This document shows, one piece after another, positions 24,934 through 35,578 of a stretch of DNA of 64,000 nucleotides (the stretch's first letter is position 1; each line of letters begins with the position of its first letter). A program made the position numbers and the translations under genes. Source of the DNA: Prunus persica. Taxonomy: Eukaryota; Streptophyta; Magnoliopsida; Rosales; Rosaceae. Under the pieces are notes generated by a model that did not search any database, had not been told where the DNA came from, and saw only the letters and a program-made list of their open reading frames with translations. The DNA is taken from NCBI RefSeq assembly GCF_000346465.2, contig NC_034009.1:20107606-20171605 (forward strand), given 5' to 3'.

Positions 24934-25401
24934 GAGGAATGCTACCAATCTTCTTTCTAACCTTCTCTTTTGGACATTGTCCCTTCTTTTTATGACAAGT
25001 GTCACTTTCCTTACACTTAAAACAATGTCATTAATGCATCACACAAATTAATTTTTGTTTTCCAAGTTTACCCTTATTAAATGTATTAATTTATTTTAAA
25101 AACAAGCTAAATTTTTTACAACTTTCTTACCACCTTGTTAAAAAATTAAATATAAAAAATAAAAAATAATTTTTTTATTTTTTATTTTTCCCAAAGTGTT
25201 TTGTTAAAAACAAAATAAAGATGATACAATGCCATGAAACAAACTTTTTTTTTTAAAATGACGTTTTTTTAAAAAAAAAAATTTAATTTTTTACAATGTG
25301 CTAAAGAAGTTGCAACAAAATTTGGATAAATTGAAGGAAATATAAAGGCTAATACATTTTAAAAGGGTAAACTTGAAAACAAAAACTAATTTGTGTGACG
25401 C

Positions 25402-25418
25402 ATTAATGACATTGTTTT
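25402..25418. repeat. LINE target-site duplication, left copy
   Basis: The 17-base ATTAATGACATTGTTTT is repeated at 29822-29838. The left copy runs into a T run (to 25426) that is the poly(A) tail of the minus-strand LINE. Confidence 0.85.
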
Positions 25419-28400
25419 TTTTTTTTGAAAAGGTTGAATTCATTCCATTAGAAGGGAGGAATAAAAGGCATGTCATGCGTGGCCTCGTTAAAACCTTCCC
25501 AGAGAAAACCACAAGGGAAAAACTCCGGAGTAGGAAAGAGTACCACATATGCCGATAACGTACACAACAGGAAAATTACATTACATCAATGAACAAAACA
25601 TCTTGTAGGAAATCTGGGGGATCAGTAACCCATTCTGCCATTCCCTGAGAGTGTAGAGCATATCGAGCCAACCGTGTTGCAACCCCATTTGCACTCCTCT
25701 CTGTAACCCTCAAATAAACACGCTCTTGGCTGGCCAAAAGTGTTTGACAATTAGTTAGGCAACCAAGATGGGACAGATCAGTTTGGCCCCGTTGTATTGA
25801 GTGTAAAGCGCCCTGAGAATCCCCTTCTGTATGACATTCCAGATTGGACCACTTGGCAGCATAGATTAAGCCTTCTCTTAATGCAACCAGTTTGGCATGC
25901 ATGGGATTTGATATCCCATTTAGCACAACCAACTTGCATGCAAGAAAGGCACCTGTAGAATTACGAACCACCAAACCAACCCCACCAAAACTGGATTCAC
26001 CATGAAACACTCCATTCACATTTATTTTAATAGCTCCAGGCGGTGGCAGCACCCATTTAGCAATGGCACGTGAGGTATGGTTCTTTGGAGGGGGGTGTAC
26101 TTCCTGAAACTCTTGCAAACAGTGCATTGCTCCACTAACAATTTCTGTTGCACTCCGTTGACGTCCTGCCCAGGCCATTTGATTGCGCTCATACCATAGC
26201 ATCCATAGGCACACCATGACTTTCTCTAGCACATGAAGTGGGTGGTCTGCAGCAAATCCTTGGAACCACATCTTGAACTCCTCTGTGGCATCAGTATTAA
26301 AGTGTGCCCAGGCCGGAAACAAAGACCAAGAAGCAATAGCTATGGGGCATCAGAGAAGCACATGGACCACAGTTTCTTCAGCCCCACAAAAAACACAGCC
26401 TCCCAATTCAGAGATACTACGATGAATCAAATTATCCTTGGTGGGTAAAATATTCAAGAGAGCGCGCCAGATGAATATACGAACCTTTGGTGGTACTCGG
26501 GCTTTCCAAATCTTCTTCCAGACCTGTTCACAAGCTACAATGGGTCCTCCATTCATGTTGGTGTCGTCCCCGTCTTGCTGGAGCAAAACCCGACGAGCAA
26601 CTTCATTGCCGCTCCACACTGTGTACTGACCATCTCTCTCAAAGTGCCAAATCAAGATGTCTGGTGGGTATCTGAAGCTTAAAGGGATGTTTCGAATGCA
26701 ATTCACTTCCTCGGCCGAGAACCAAGCTTGCAAAAGGTCCTCCTTCCACTGCATAGTGACTGGATTAATAAGAGAGTTCACTTTTGCCTCATCAAACCCC
26801 TCTGTTTGTGGTGAGGAAACTTGGAAAGATTCAGAGTTAGGGAGCCATCGGTCTCCCCATATACGCACACTGTGGCCATTCCCGATTCGCCACCGAGATC
26901 CCTTTTCAATAAGGACACGTGCTTTGCATAAGCTTTGCCAAATATAGGAGGGGGAATGTCCGATTTGTGCCTCTAATATAGAGCAATTCTTGAAGTAACG
27001 GGCTTTCAGGATGCGTGCCACTAAAGAGTTTGGGGTTTGAATCAAGCGCCATAATTGTTTGGCCAAGAGCACCATATTGAAGGCATATAAATTACGGAAA
27101 CCAAGCCCACCCTCCTGTTTAGGCAAGCATAATTTGTTCCAGCTGAGCCAGTGTATTTTTCGTTGGCCATCTTGCTCACCCCACCAGTAGCGAGCCATCA
27201 CTTGTTGAATTTCGTCACATAGACATTTAGGGATGAGGAAGCAATTCATCATATAAATAGGCACAGCTTGTGCCACCACTTTTAGGAGAATTTCTTTCCC
27301 TGCAACGCTTAACAATTTTGCCTTCCAACCTTGTATTTTCTTCCAAATGCGTTCCTTAAGAGAGTTGAAGCATTGCCTTCTTGATCTTCCCACCCAAGTA
27401 AACATCATGCTGGTCAACCCTCCTAACTCCCAGAACTGCAGCTAGGTTATCTTGATCAGTACGGTCCATATTATTACTGAAGGAGACACAACTCTTCTCC
27501 AAGTGTATTTTCTGACCTGACACCATTTCATATTTTTAGAAAATAATGCTCAGTTGTTCACAGTCCTGTTGGTTTGCCCACAAGAACAAGAAGCTATCGT
27601 CAGCGAAAAAAAGGTGGCTAACAGACGGAGCCCCCCGACATAGATTCACTCCATGAAGTAAATTACGTCGTTCCGCCTGCAAAATAAGACTTGAGAGAGC
27701 CTCAGCGCATAGTAAGAATAAATATGGTGAAAGGGGGTCACCCTGTCTCAGTCCTCTCTGTGGAATGACATAACCAACTGGATTTCCATTCAACATGAAA
27801 GAATACGAAACCGTCGTCACGTACTCCATGATTAATTGGATCCATCGTGGGGCAAAACCCATTCCTTTCATTAGGGCCTCCAGAAAACTCCACTCTACCC
27901 GATCATATGCTTTACTCATGTCAATCTTGAGAGCCAGATACCCTTGTCGTCCATGATTTTTCTTATGCATCATGTGTAGCAATTCAAAAGCCACGATTGA
28001 ATTGTCTGAGATTGCACGGTCTGGAGCAAAAGCACTTTGAGTATCACTAATCAGAGTAGGAAGGATTGCTTTTAGGTGGGTAGCGAGCACTTTCGCCCCA
28101 ATCTTATTAAAGACATTACATAGACTGATGGGACGTAATTGTGTCATGTTCTTTGGTTCATGGACTTTAGGGATGAGGGCCACATGCGTGAAGTTTATCT
28201 TCTTAAGTAATTTGCCCGTTTTGAAGAAGTGCAAGACTGCCGCCACCATATCCTCACCTACAATCTGCCAATATTTCTGATAGAAAAAAGGAGAGAAGTC
28301 GTCTGGGCCTGGTGCCTTAGATGGGTGCATTTGAAAAAGTGCAATTTTAATTTCTTCTGGAGTAAACTCCGCCAAAAGAGCCTGGTTCATCTCCTCTGTG

Positions 28401-29821
28401 ACACGCCCCCTTACACCGTCCACTACTTCTGTATAATCGGAAGACCCTATGGAAGAAAACAAGTGCTGGAAATAATTAACCACAGTTTGTGTTAAACCTT
28501 GCTCTGTTGTCTGCCAATGTCCATGCTCATCTTCAAGCGCTGAGATAGTGTTTCTTCTCCGGCAGCTAGAGGCTTTGTAATGGAAGAATTTTGAATTGCG
28601 ATCTCCCGCTTTCAACCAAGTGGCTCTTGAGCGTTGCCGCCAATACACCTCATTTTTTGCCATTAGAGAATCAAGCTGCTTCGTAAGCGCATTTCGTAGC
28701 TCCACTGTATGATGTGATGGCGGTGCATCTAATAACTCACCCAATTTCTCTCGTGTAATTTTAATTTGGTTTGGCAGGTGGCCAAAATTGCACTTGCTCC
28801 AGCCCAATAATTGGTGACGAGTGCATTTGAGCTTTTCGGTAGTTGTAAATGGTGCAGAGCCTCTACAAGTACGTTGCCAACCATCTTGGATTGTTTGCAT
28901 GCAATTTACATGTTCAGCCCACATCTCCTCAAAGCGGAATAACTTCTTACGTCGCCCATTCAATAGCATCCTTTCACTAATTGTTACTTTAAGGGGCAAG
29001 TGATCAGACTTGGTAGGATTTAAATGAATGACCTTTGTGCCAAGAAAACGAGAACACCAATCTGCTGTAGCCAATACGCGATCAAGGCGTATACGAATTT
29101 CCATCGGGTTATTTCGCCACCATGTATACTTTGGCCCTGTGTAACCCATGTCTTTAAATCCGCAAGTATCAATAGCTTGTCGAAATCCAAGCATCTGTCC
29201 CTCTCTCCTCCTTCTCCCACCAAGCTTTTCATCAGCTCTTAAAATCTCGTTGAAATCACCACAACATAGCCAAGGCAAATAATTTGTTGCTTCTAATCTT
29301 CTCAATAAATCCCATCATCGATGGCGCTCTGCCGTAACTGGACACCCATAAAATCCTGTGAACCGTCATTTACCTCATACTCCAAGAATCTCCACCTCAG
29401 TGTCAATATGGTTTGTACCAAAAGAACGAGCCGTGACCACTAGCTCCTCCGTCCACATCAGACATAACCTTCTGGATGCCCCATGACTGTCTACTACTAT
29501 ACTTTGTCGGAAGCCCAATTTTACACGAATCTTTTCCATAACACTTCATGAGCAGCGTGTTTCACATAGAAACACAAGTTTAGGATCTTCATTACGGATA
29601 AGACACCGTAATGCTTCAATTGTCCAAGGGTTCCCAAGCCCTTGGCAGTTCCAGCTTAGTAGATTCATTGCACTCGGCGGGGCTAATGCTCGTCAGCCTC
29701 CACCGTTTCTTGTTGCCATACAAAAGAGCCAGAAGATAAGCAATGTTTTTTTGGAGTAGGTAACGTCTCAAAAACTCTAACCCCTCGCGGGCCTCGTTTG
29801 CCGTTGTGATTTATGTCCCCT
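25419..29821 (-). mobile_element. Plant L1-type LINE inserted in a MITE
   Basis: A 4.4-kb insertion lies between 17-bp duplications, with a T run at its left end (poly(A) on the minus strand). It contains ORF2 only. The copy starts about 150 bases upstream of the ORF2 ATG, so the 5' end and ORF1 are missing, as is usual for 5'-truncated LINEs. Confidence 0.88.
25576..29668 (-). pseudogene. LINE ORF2: endonuclease, reverse transcriptase, zf-RVT, RNase H; broken
   Basis: ATG at 29668 opens MNLLSWNCQGLGNPWTIEAL, the usual start of an apurinic-type endonuclease, then several in-frame TGA codons (29300-29600). The endonuclease continues with WLCCGDFNEILRADEK, TWWRNNP and SDHLPLKV. A long open frame from 29305 to 27536 holds the reverse transcriptase: LRPISLCNVFNKIGAKVLA, LKIDMSKAYDRVEWSFL, QRGLRQGDPLSPYLFLLCAE, HLFFADDSFLF. 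A stop and frameshift near 27420-27536 precede the zf-RVT part (PPKVRIFIWRALLNILPTKD, CVFCGAEETVVHVLL). The RNase H domain ends the protein (SFGGVGLVVRNSTGAF, EGDSQGALHSIQRGQ). Its first catalytic Asp position reads KINVNGVF (Asn) and the Glu position reads MHAKLVALREGL (Lys), so RNase H looks inactive. Confidence 0.88.
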
Positions 29822-29935
29822 ATTAATGACATTGTTTTAAGTGTAAGGAAAGTGACACTTGTCATGAGAAGAAGGGAGAATGTCCAAAAGAAAAAGTTAG
29901 AGAGAAGGTTGCTAGCATTCCCCATATAATGAAGG

Positions 29936-30347
29936 CTTTTTATCACAAATGGTCCTTGAGGTTTGCGAAATTATCACATTTCGTCCTTGACTTTTTTTGT
30001 GACACTAATGATCCTTAAGGTTACCATCCACACTTCAAAAAGGTCCCTGTCGTTAGCTTCCATCAAATTTTCTGTTAGATTGATGACATGGCACATGTAT
30101 GGAGCCCACATGTAATATAGAGCCACGTGGTTTTAAATATTTTTAAAACTTAAAATTCATAAATAAATAAAAAATTTAAGCAACTTAAATCTTTTTCATA
30201 TATTTTAAAATATCTTTCTCTATATTTCCCTCTCCTTGTGTTCTCTTTCCTTTTCCCCCTCGCAAGCCCACTCCTCTCTCCCTCATCTTCCTCCCTTCTC
30301 TTTCTCTCTCTCCCTCTCCCTGTGTTATCTTTCCCTCCCCCCTATAG

Positions 30348-30390
<43 letters not shown>

Positions 30391-30530
30391 TTGAATGTAG
30401 CATGAAAGATATTAAAAATATTTAAGTTGCTTTTATTTTTATTTTTTAATTTTAAGTTTAAAAAATATTATATTATATTTAAAACCACGTGGCTTTATAT
30501 CATTAGATGTGTGGGCTCTACATGGTGGCA
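29936..30530. mobile_element. Fold-back (MITE-like) repeat
   Basis: The left arm around 30090-30190 (GAGCCCACATGTAATATAGA, GCCACGTGGTTTTAAATAT, AGCAACTTAAAT) is the inverted match of 30417-30525 (ATTTAAGTTGC, AAAACCACGTGGCTTTATAT, GTGTGGGCTCTACATGGTG). The left arm extends further out (CACAAATGGTCCTTGAGG, 29947 on), but its partner is missing on the right. The right end seems truncated. Confidence 0.6.
30351..30388. repeat. (CT)n microsatellite
   Basis: Uninterrupted CT run of about 19 units in the loop of the fold-back repeat. Confidence 0.9.
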
Positions 30531-30897
30531 GATCCACCATGGGGTCAATGGGGTCAGACGACCCCATGGAAAATTTGGATTTTAGTGGTAGAGACTGGTT
30601 TTTGCCCTTGGCAGCCATGGAAGTGACCCCATGGAGAAGAAGAAGCTTCGGTGGGCAGTTGGGGTTCTTCTTTTTATTTTATTTTATAAACTGCTCGCCA
30701 AAACGACGTCGTTTTGGCCAATGCAATATTTTTTAAATGACATAGCCAAAACGATGTCGTTTTTGGGCTATGACTATTTAAAAAAAAAAAAAAGGGCATG
30801 CAGCTTCTTAACAGCATAGACTCGAAAATAGACCTCCAAAATCTCATTTTTCATATTTCTCTTCAACAACAACCCTAACCCCAATCTCCCCAAGACC
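30531..30897. other. Left part of an older unit split by CACTA-2
   Basis: Contains a perfect 22-bp palindrome at 30697-30718 (core AAACGACGTCGTTT), a related imperfect one at about 30743-30766, and a leader-like stretch (CAACAACAACCCTAACCCC). This leader continues after CACTA-2 at 42277 (ACCTCCACCAGCACCATCTC). The whole could be the 5' end of an older DNA transposon or of a host gene; I cannot decide. Confidence 0.35.
30697..30718. repeat. Perfect 22-bp palindrome
   Basis: GCCAAAACGAC followed directly by its reverse complement. It shares the AAACGACGTCGTTT core with 7521-7542. Confidence 0.95.
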
Positions 30898-32500
30898 CAC
30901 TACTACAAAAAAGCAAAAAGACGACGGTAAATCACCGTCGTGTATTCGGTTTTTCAATGGTCGTGGAATCCACCGTCATCTTTTCTCTCATAAACCACGA
31001 CGCTAAATCACCGTCGTTGTTAAAATATACAACGTCATCAACAAATACAAAACGACGTCTTTGTACTGCAAAAAGATCTAAAAAAGCAGTCGAGGATGAG
31101 AATAGACGACCAACTCTCTAAAAAAACCGTCGTTAAAAAGGAAAAAGATGACACATATTAAGAGAACAAGGCCGCAAGATAGACATACAACGACGAAAAT
31201 AAAAATACGACGCCGTTAAATATCATTTTCACGACAATAAAAAATTTGACGTCTTTAAATACATTAGAAGACGACGTTATTGATACCTACTACGTCGCAT
31301 ATATAAAAACAGCCGTCGTAAAATTAATTTTCCACTTCGATTTTTCGATAAAAGATGACGTGGAAATAGTTGTCAGTGTCATTATTTACGACGTATGTAT
31401 TTATAGAGTAGACGTTGAAAAACGAAACAACGTCGGTTACAAATATATGAGAGTCGTATTACAAAATTTATACGTCATATTTTCAGAAACAAACAACGAC
31501 GATAAATATTAGACGTTGTTAAATAAAACAACGTCGGAAAACAATAAAAACAGACGTGTTTAGTCTGCTAAAGTTCTAGAAAATAGTCGAGGATGAAAAT
31601 AGACGACCAACTCAAACAAATCACCGTCGTTAAAAAGGAAAAATATGACACATGTTAAAAGAACAAGGCCGCAAGATATACATACAACGACGACAACTAA
31701 AATACTACGCCGTTAAATATAATTTACACGACAAGAAAAAATATGACGTCTTTAAATACATGAGAAGACGACGTTATTGAAATATACTACGTCTCTTATT
31801 TACAAACAACCGTCGTGAAATAAATTTTCCACTTCGATTTTTCTAAAAAAGATGACGTGGAAATAGTTGTCAGTGTCATTATTTACGACGTATGTATTTA
31901 TACAGTTGACGTTGAAATGCGAAACAACGTCGGTGGCATTTATATAGTCGACGTTGTATTTATATCTATCATCATTACTCACGACGCACTTAATAATATA
32001 GACGACGTTGAACTTCTAAACAACGTCGGTTCCAAATAAATGAGAGCCGTATTACAGAACATATAGACGGCATTGATTATGATGAGAGCCGTATTACAAA
32101 TAACGTCGTTTAATTGTTATTAGACGGCGGTTATAATGAATTTCCGTCGGAATTCATTTCGTTCCTCTTCGTTTATAAAAGAACTTGCGACGTGGAAAAT
32201 GTATGATGACGTCGTATTTTTTAACGTTCAGATTATATATCTCGTTTTTTAGACGTCGGTATTATGGGATTGGAGTCGTGTTATTTTGAATTACATGGCG
32301 GTTCTTAATCCTTCCCCGACGTGATATCCTGAATAATTGCTTCACAATAGCGTCGTGGTTCTTCATTGTTACGTTGCTTTAAGACGTCGGTAAATATGCT
32401 GAATAACTGGTTCACAATAACGTCGTGTTTTATTTGAACTTAGAAAGTGAAGAAATCACATTACAATATATTACAAAATTAATGTCATACACTGCCAATT
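30898..32500. repeat. CACTA-2 subterminal array, 3' side, with a tandem duplication
   Basis: The array starts with ACGACGGTAAATCACCGTCG, a motif and its inverted partner, and continues with CGACG/CGTCG motifs to 32440. A block at 31085-31555 is repeated at 31582-32040 with a period of about 497 bp (shared phrases GTCGAGGATGA, GAACAAGGCCGCAAGATA, GAAATAGTTGTCAGTGTCAT). Confidence 0.85.
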
Positions 32501-32509
32501 ACATAAGCA

Positions 32510-33596
32510 TCATTCAATCCATATATCTTCACACCCATCTCGAATATTTTGACCGCCTAACTCACCCACCAGTTCATCAAATGTGTCAACATTTGGCATC
32601 CCTCTAGTAAATGGCTCACACTCAATTATCACATCACCTAAGACTTCATCACCAATAACATCATTATATTCTCTATTAGGCATTGATAACACTACCGACC
32701 AACCACGATGCATCGGGTCGTCAACAAAAAATATTTGTTTGACTTGAGAAGCCAAAACAAATTGGTCATTCCTATGTCCAATTTTACTCAAATCTACAAG
32801 GGTAAATCCAAGTTCGTCGACTACAAGACCAGAACTATCTATCCAATCACACCTAAAGACTGGGATTGTAAACTTTTGGTAGTCAAGGTCCCAAATTTCT
32901 TGAATGACACCATAGAAACCCATATTTGAGAGAATTGGGTTTTTATCCTTGGCACTAGCAACTTGCATGGTATGTGCAAGTAAATAAACTCCACTATTTT
33001 GAGTTGTCCGCACATCATCTTGTGCCTTGATATTGAATTTAATACCTTTAATAAGATAGCTCCTATATAATGGCACTGACATGTTTGGACCAGCTGCTAG
33101 CCACCTTAAATTTTCTGATACGCCATGATTGTCTTCCTCAAGTTCACTTTGAACCTGCAAATTAATCATATCTTAATTCAATCTAACATATAAATAAGAA
33201 GAAAATTAAAAGAGAAATATGTTATTCAACAACATATACCTTGAAGCGTAGCCATTGAATGAAAGTGCTATTGTGCTTATCCTGCAGCCACTTTGTTCTC
33301 TTTCTAAATTTTGGATAAGCAATCTTGATGTGGATCATATGTTGCCTACATGACACGAAAAATTCAAGCATTACGGTCCCAAATATAGAAGATAAACATA
33401 AGAAATAATTTAAAATGGAAACTTAAAGAATAAAGCTCATACGTACTCGATATAAGGTAGGACTTCCTCCGTATTCTCCAAGACAACGGATATGTGTTGT
33501 AGTTAGAAGATTTTCTACAGCAAAGTTCAAAAATGCTTCCACCCCAAATTCATATGCCTTCGATCTTCTATCCGAGTGCATCCATGACTTATCCAT
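32510..33596 (-). pseudogene. CACTA-2 TNP2 transposase with internal deletion
   Basis: ATG at 33596 opens MDKSWMHSDRRSKAYEFGVE, as in CACTA-1. After TTTHIRC the sequence jumps to LGEYGGSPTLYRV, which in CACTA-1 lies about 2.3 kb further on. The deletion thus removed nearly all of Transposase_21 and DUF4218. After an intron (donor near 33427, acceptor near 33170) the C-terminal DUF4216 part is intact from 33169: NSGVYLLAHTMQVASAKDKN, WDLDYQKFTIPVFRCDWID, DDPMHRGWSVVLSMPNREYN, ending EDIWIE. No catalytic region remains. The junction shows TGTC shared by both parental sequences. Confidence 0.88.
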
Positions 33597-33659
33597 CTCC
33601 GACACTATAACCTATTATCTATAATAAAGTGAAAATACAGGCAATGACCATCACTATAG

Positions 33660-35578
33660 CAGATTATACAATGATCTAATCGCAAGTAATACACAACAGA
33701 GACGACGATTTTAAACAAAAACAGACGTATTTGGCATATATAGACGACGGATTTTCAACAGACGTCGTCTATTATAAGTAATACAAACGACGGTTTATGA
33801 AAAAACCGTCGTGTATAAGTAATACAACGACGGTAGTTTAAAAAAACCGTCGTGTAATCGTCGTCGTATGCCTTAAAATTCGTCGTGTCTCAGTTTATTT
33901 TCAAGAACACAAAACCCATTAAGAACACAACATATATATGAAACCAAGCAAGAAACCAACATATACATGAAACCAAGCATGAAAACAATAAATCCATTCC
34001 CAATTCAACATAACATAGGGTGATTAAAAGATACGACAAAATTAAATCCATTCCCAATTCAACATAACAGATAATGTAATCCATGAACCCATTAAACAGA
34101 AAATCCATGAACCCATACCTATAAGCACATTATTAACAGATCGCAAAGCATACACATAAAACCCTTTAACAAAACAACCTAATATCATTCAATGAATTTA
34201 CAAGGGGAAGATAGGGTTTGTACTTACAGGTTGGACGAGCTCACAGATTCGACGGAGCCTGGAGAGTGCAACTTTTAATTAGAGCAGAAGTGAGAGAGCG
34301 AAATGTTATGTCGCGCGAAATCTGAAAATTTTAGGTTTCAGGGTTCGAAGTATAAGAATAAGAGCCAAATCTAAAAAAATTTAGGTCGCGCGAAAATTTT
34401 TAGAGCTCGCGCGTTTTAAAACGTCGAAAGAAAAACCAAAGCGAAAGTTCTACAAGTACCGACGTAAATTTAATATTCCACGACGGAAACTTCATTTTTC
34501 GGATTAAGAACGTAAGGCCGTTCATTTTGAAGCTTCATTTTTCGGATTAATTTTAAATTTATTTTCAATTTTTTATATAACGACGACTGAAAAACCACGT
34601 CGGTGTTAAGAAATTAAAGACGTTGTAAATTATATAAACCGACTTACATATTAAAATGACGTCGTTTAAAGCGTAAACCATGTCGTATGTTTTTCTGTAC
34701 GACGTAAAATATGTATTCCACGACGCAACCACCGTCGTTAAAAATTAATACCCTAAACCCATAAAACTAAATTATACAATTTAAAAAATTAAGTTTATAA
34801 AAGGTTTTATGGTTTTAAAGCCTAACATATACCCTAGACTACCCAAAAATTATACTTTAAAAATAAACCCCAATAAATAACAACCCTAATCTCTAAACCC
34901 TAGACTCTAAACCCTAAACCATAAAACTAGAAGTGATTTTATGACTCATCAAAACAATTTTGTTTTGGATGGTCATTTTAAATTTTTGTTATTCAAAACG
35001 AATTTTTTCAAGGTTTATGTGGAAGAAAATATATCAATGACTTCATAGGAGTTGACTTTTCAATTTTCTGATTTATTTTAAATTTATTTTGAATATTTTG
35101 ATATAAAAATAATAAAATATTCTTACCACAACAACAAACCACGTCGGTGTTAATAAATTGTAGACGTTGTAAATTGTAATAGACTACTAAGTCGTTAAAA
35201 TGACGTCGTTAAAATGAGAAACCATGGCGGCTATTTAACTATACGACGTAAAATATATATTCCACGACTTAACCGCTGTCGTTACATAAACGTCGTCGAT
35301 GATACCCTGAACCCTTAAGAAATTGAAGATGTTGTAAACCATAAACGACTCAATTGTTCAAAGAACGTCGTCTAACTATATTTTTACGTCGTATTTGTTT
35401 AAAATACGAAACAACAAAATACGACGGTTTTTGACTTTATTAGGTCGTTGGAAAAGTATTACACGTCGGTTAAGCAATTTGTATGTTTATTTTTTTTTTT
35501 AATTTAAGAAAACCTCAACAAATTTTTACATTACATATTATAGAGAAAATTTGTACATTATACATAAATATCAAGTGT
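33660..35578. repeat. Spacer between CACTA-2 genes with CGACG motifs
   Basis: Motifs such as ACGACGGTTTATGAAAAAAC with CCGTCG partners occur at 33690-33890 and 34430-35480. The TNP2 leader (inverted, 34200-34330, with a splice donor) lies between them. A degenerate CCCTAAA-like stretch is at 34884-34920. No other gene seen. Confidence 0.65.

Larger units (their letters stand above)
24934..29923. mobile_element. MITE with long inverted ends, split by a LINE
   Basis: The left arm (GAGGAATGCTACCAATCTTC onward, about 24934-25060) is the inverted match of the right arm ending GCTAGCATTCCCC at 29923. Both arms contain GGACATT, GACAAGTGTCACTTTCC and CACTTAAAACAATGTCATTA. Flanks are ATATAATAA (24925-24933) and ATATAATGA (29924-29932), 8 of 9 identical, fitting a 9-bp duplication. 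Without the LINE the element would be about 0.6 kb. Confidence 0.75.

Noticed and set aside
28229..28495. Plus-strand frames within the LINE
   Set aside because: Antisense shadows of ORF2.
31246..32039. Reading frames inside the CACTA-2 subterminal array (31246-31512, 31857-32039)
   Set aside because: They arise from tandem motif repeats with no domain and low complexity.
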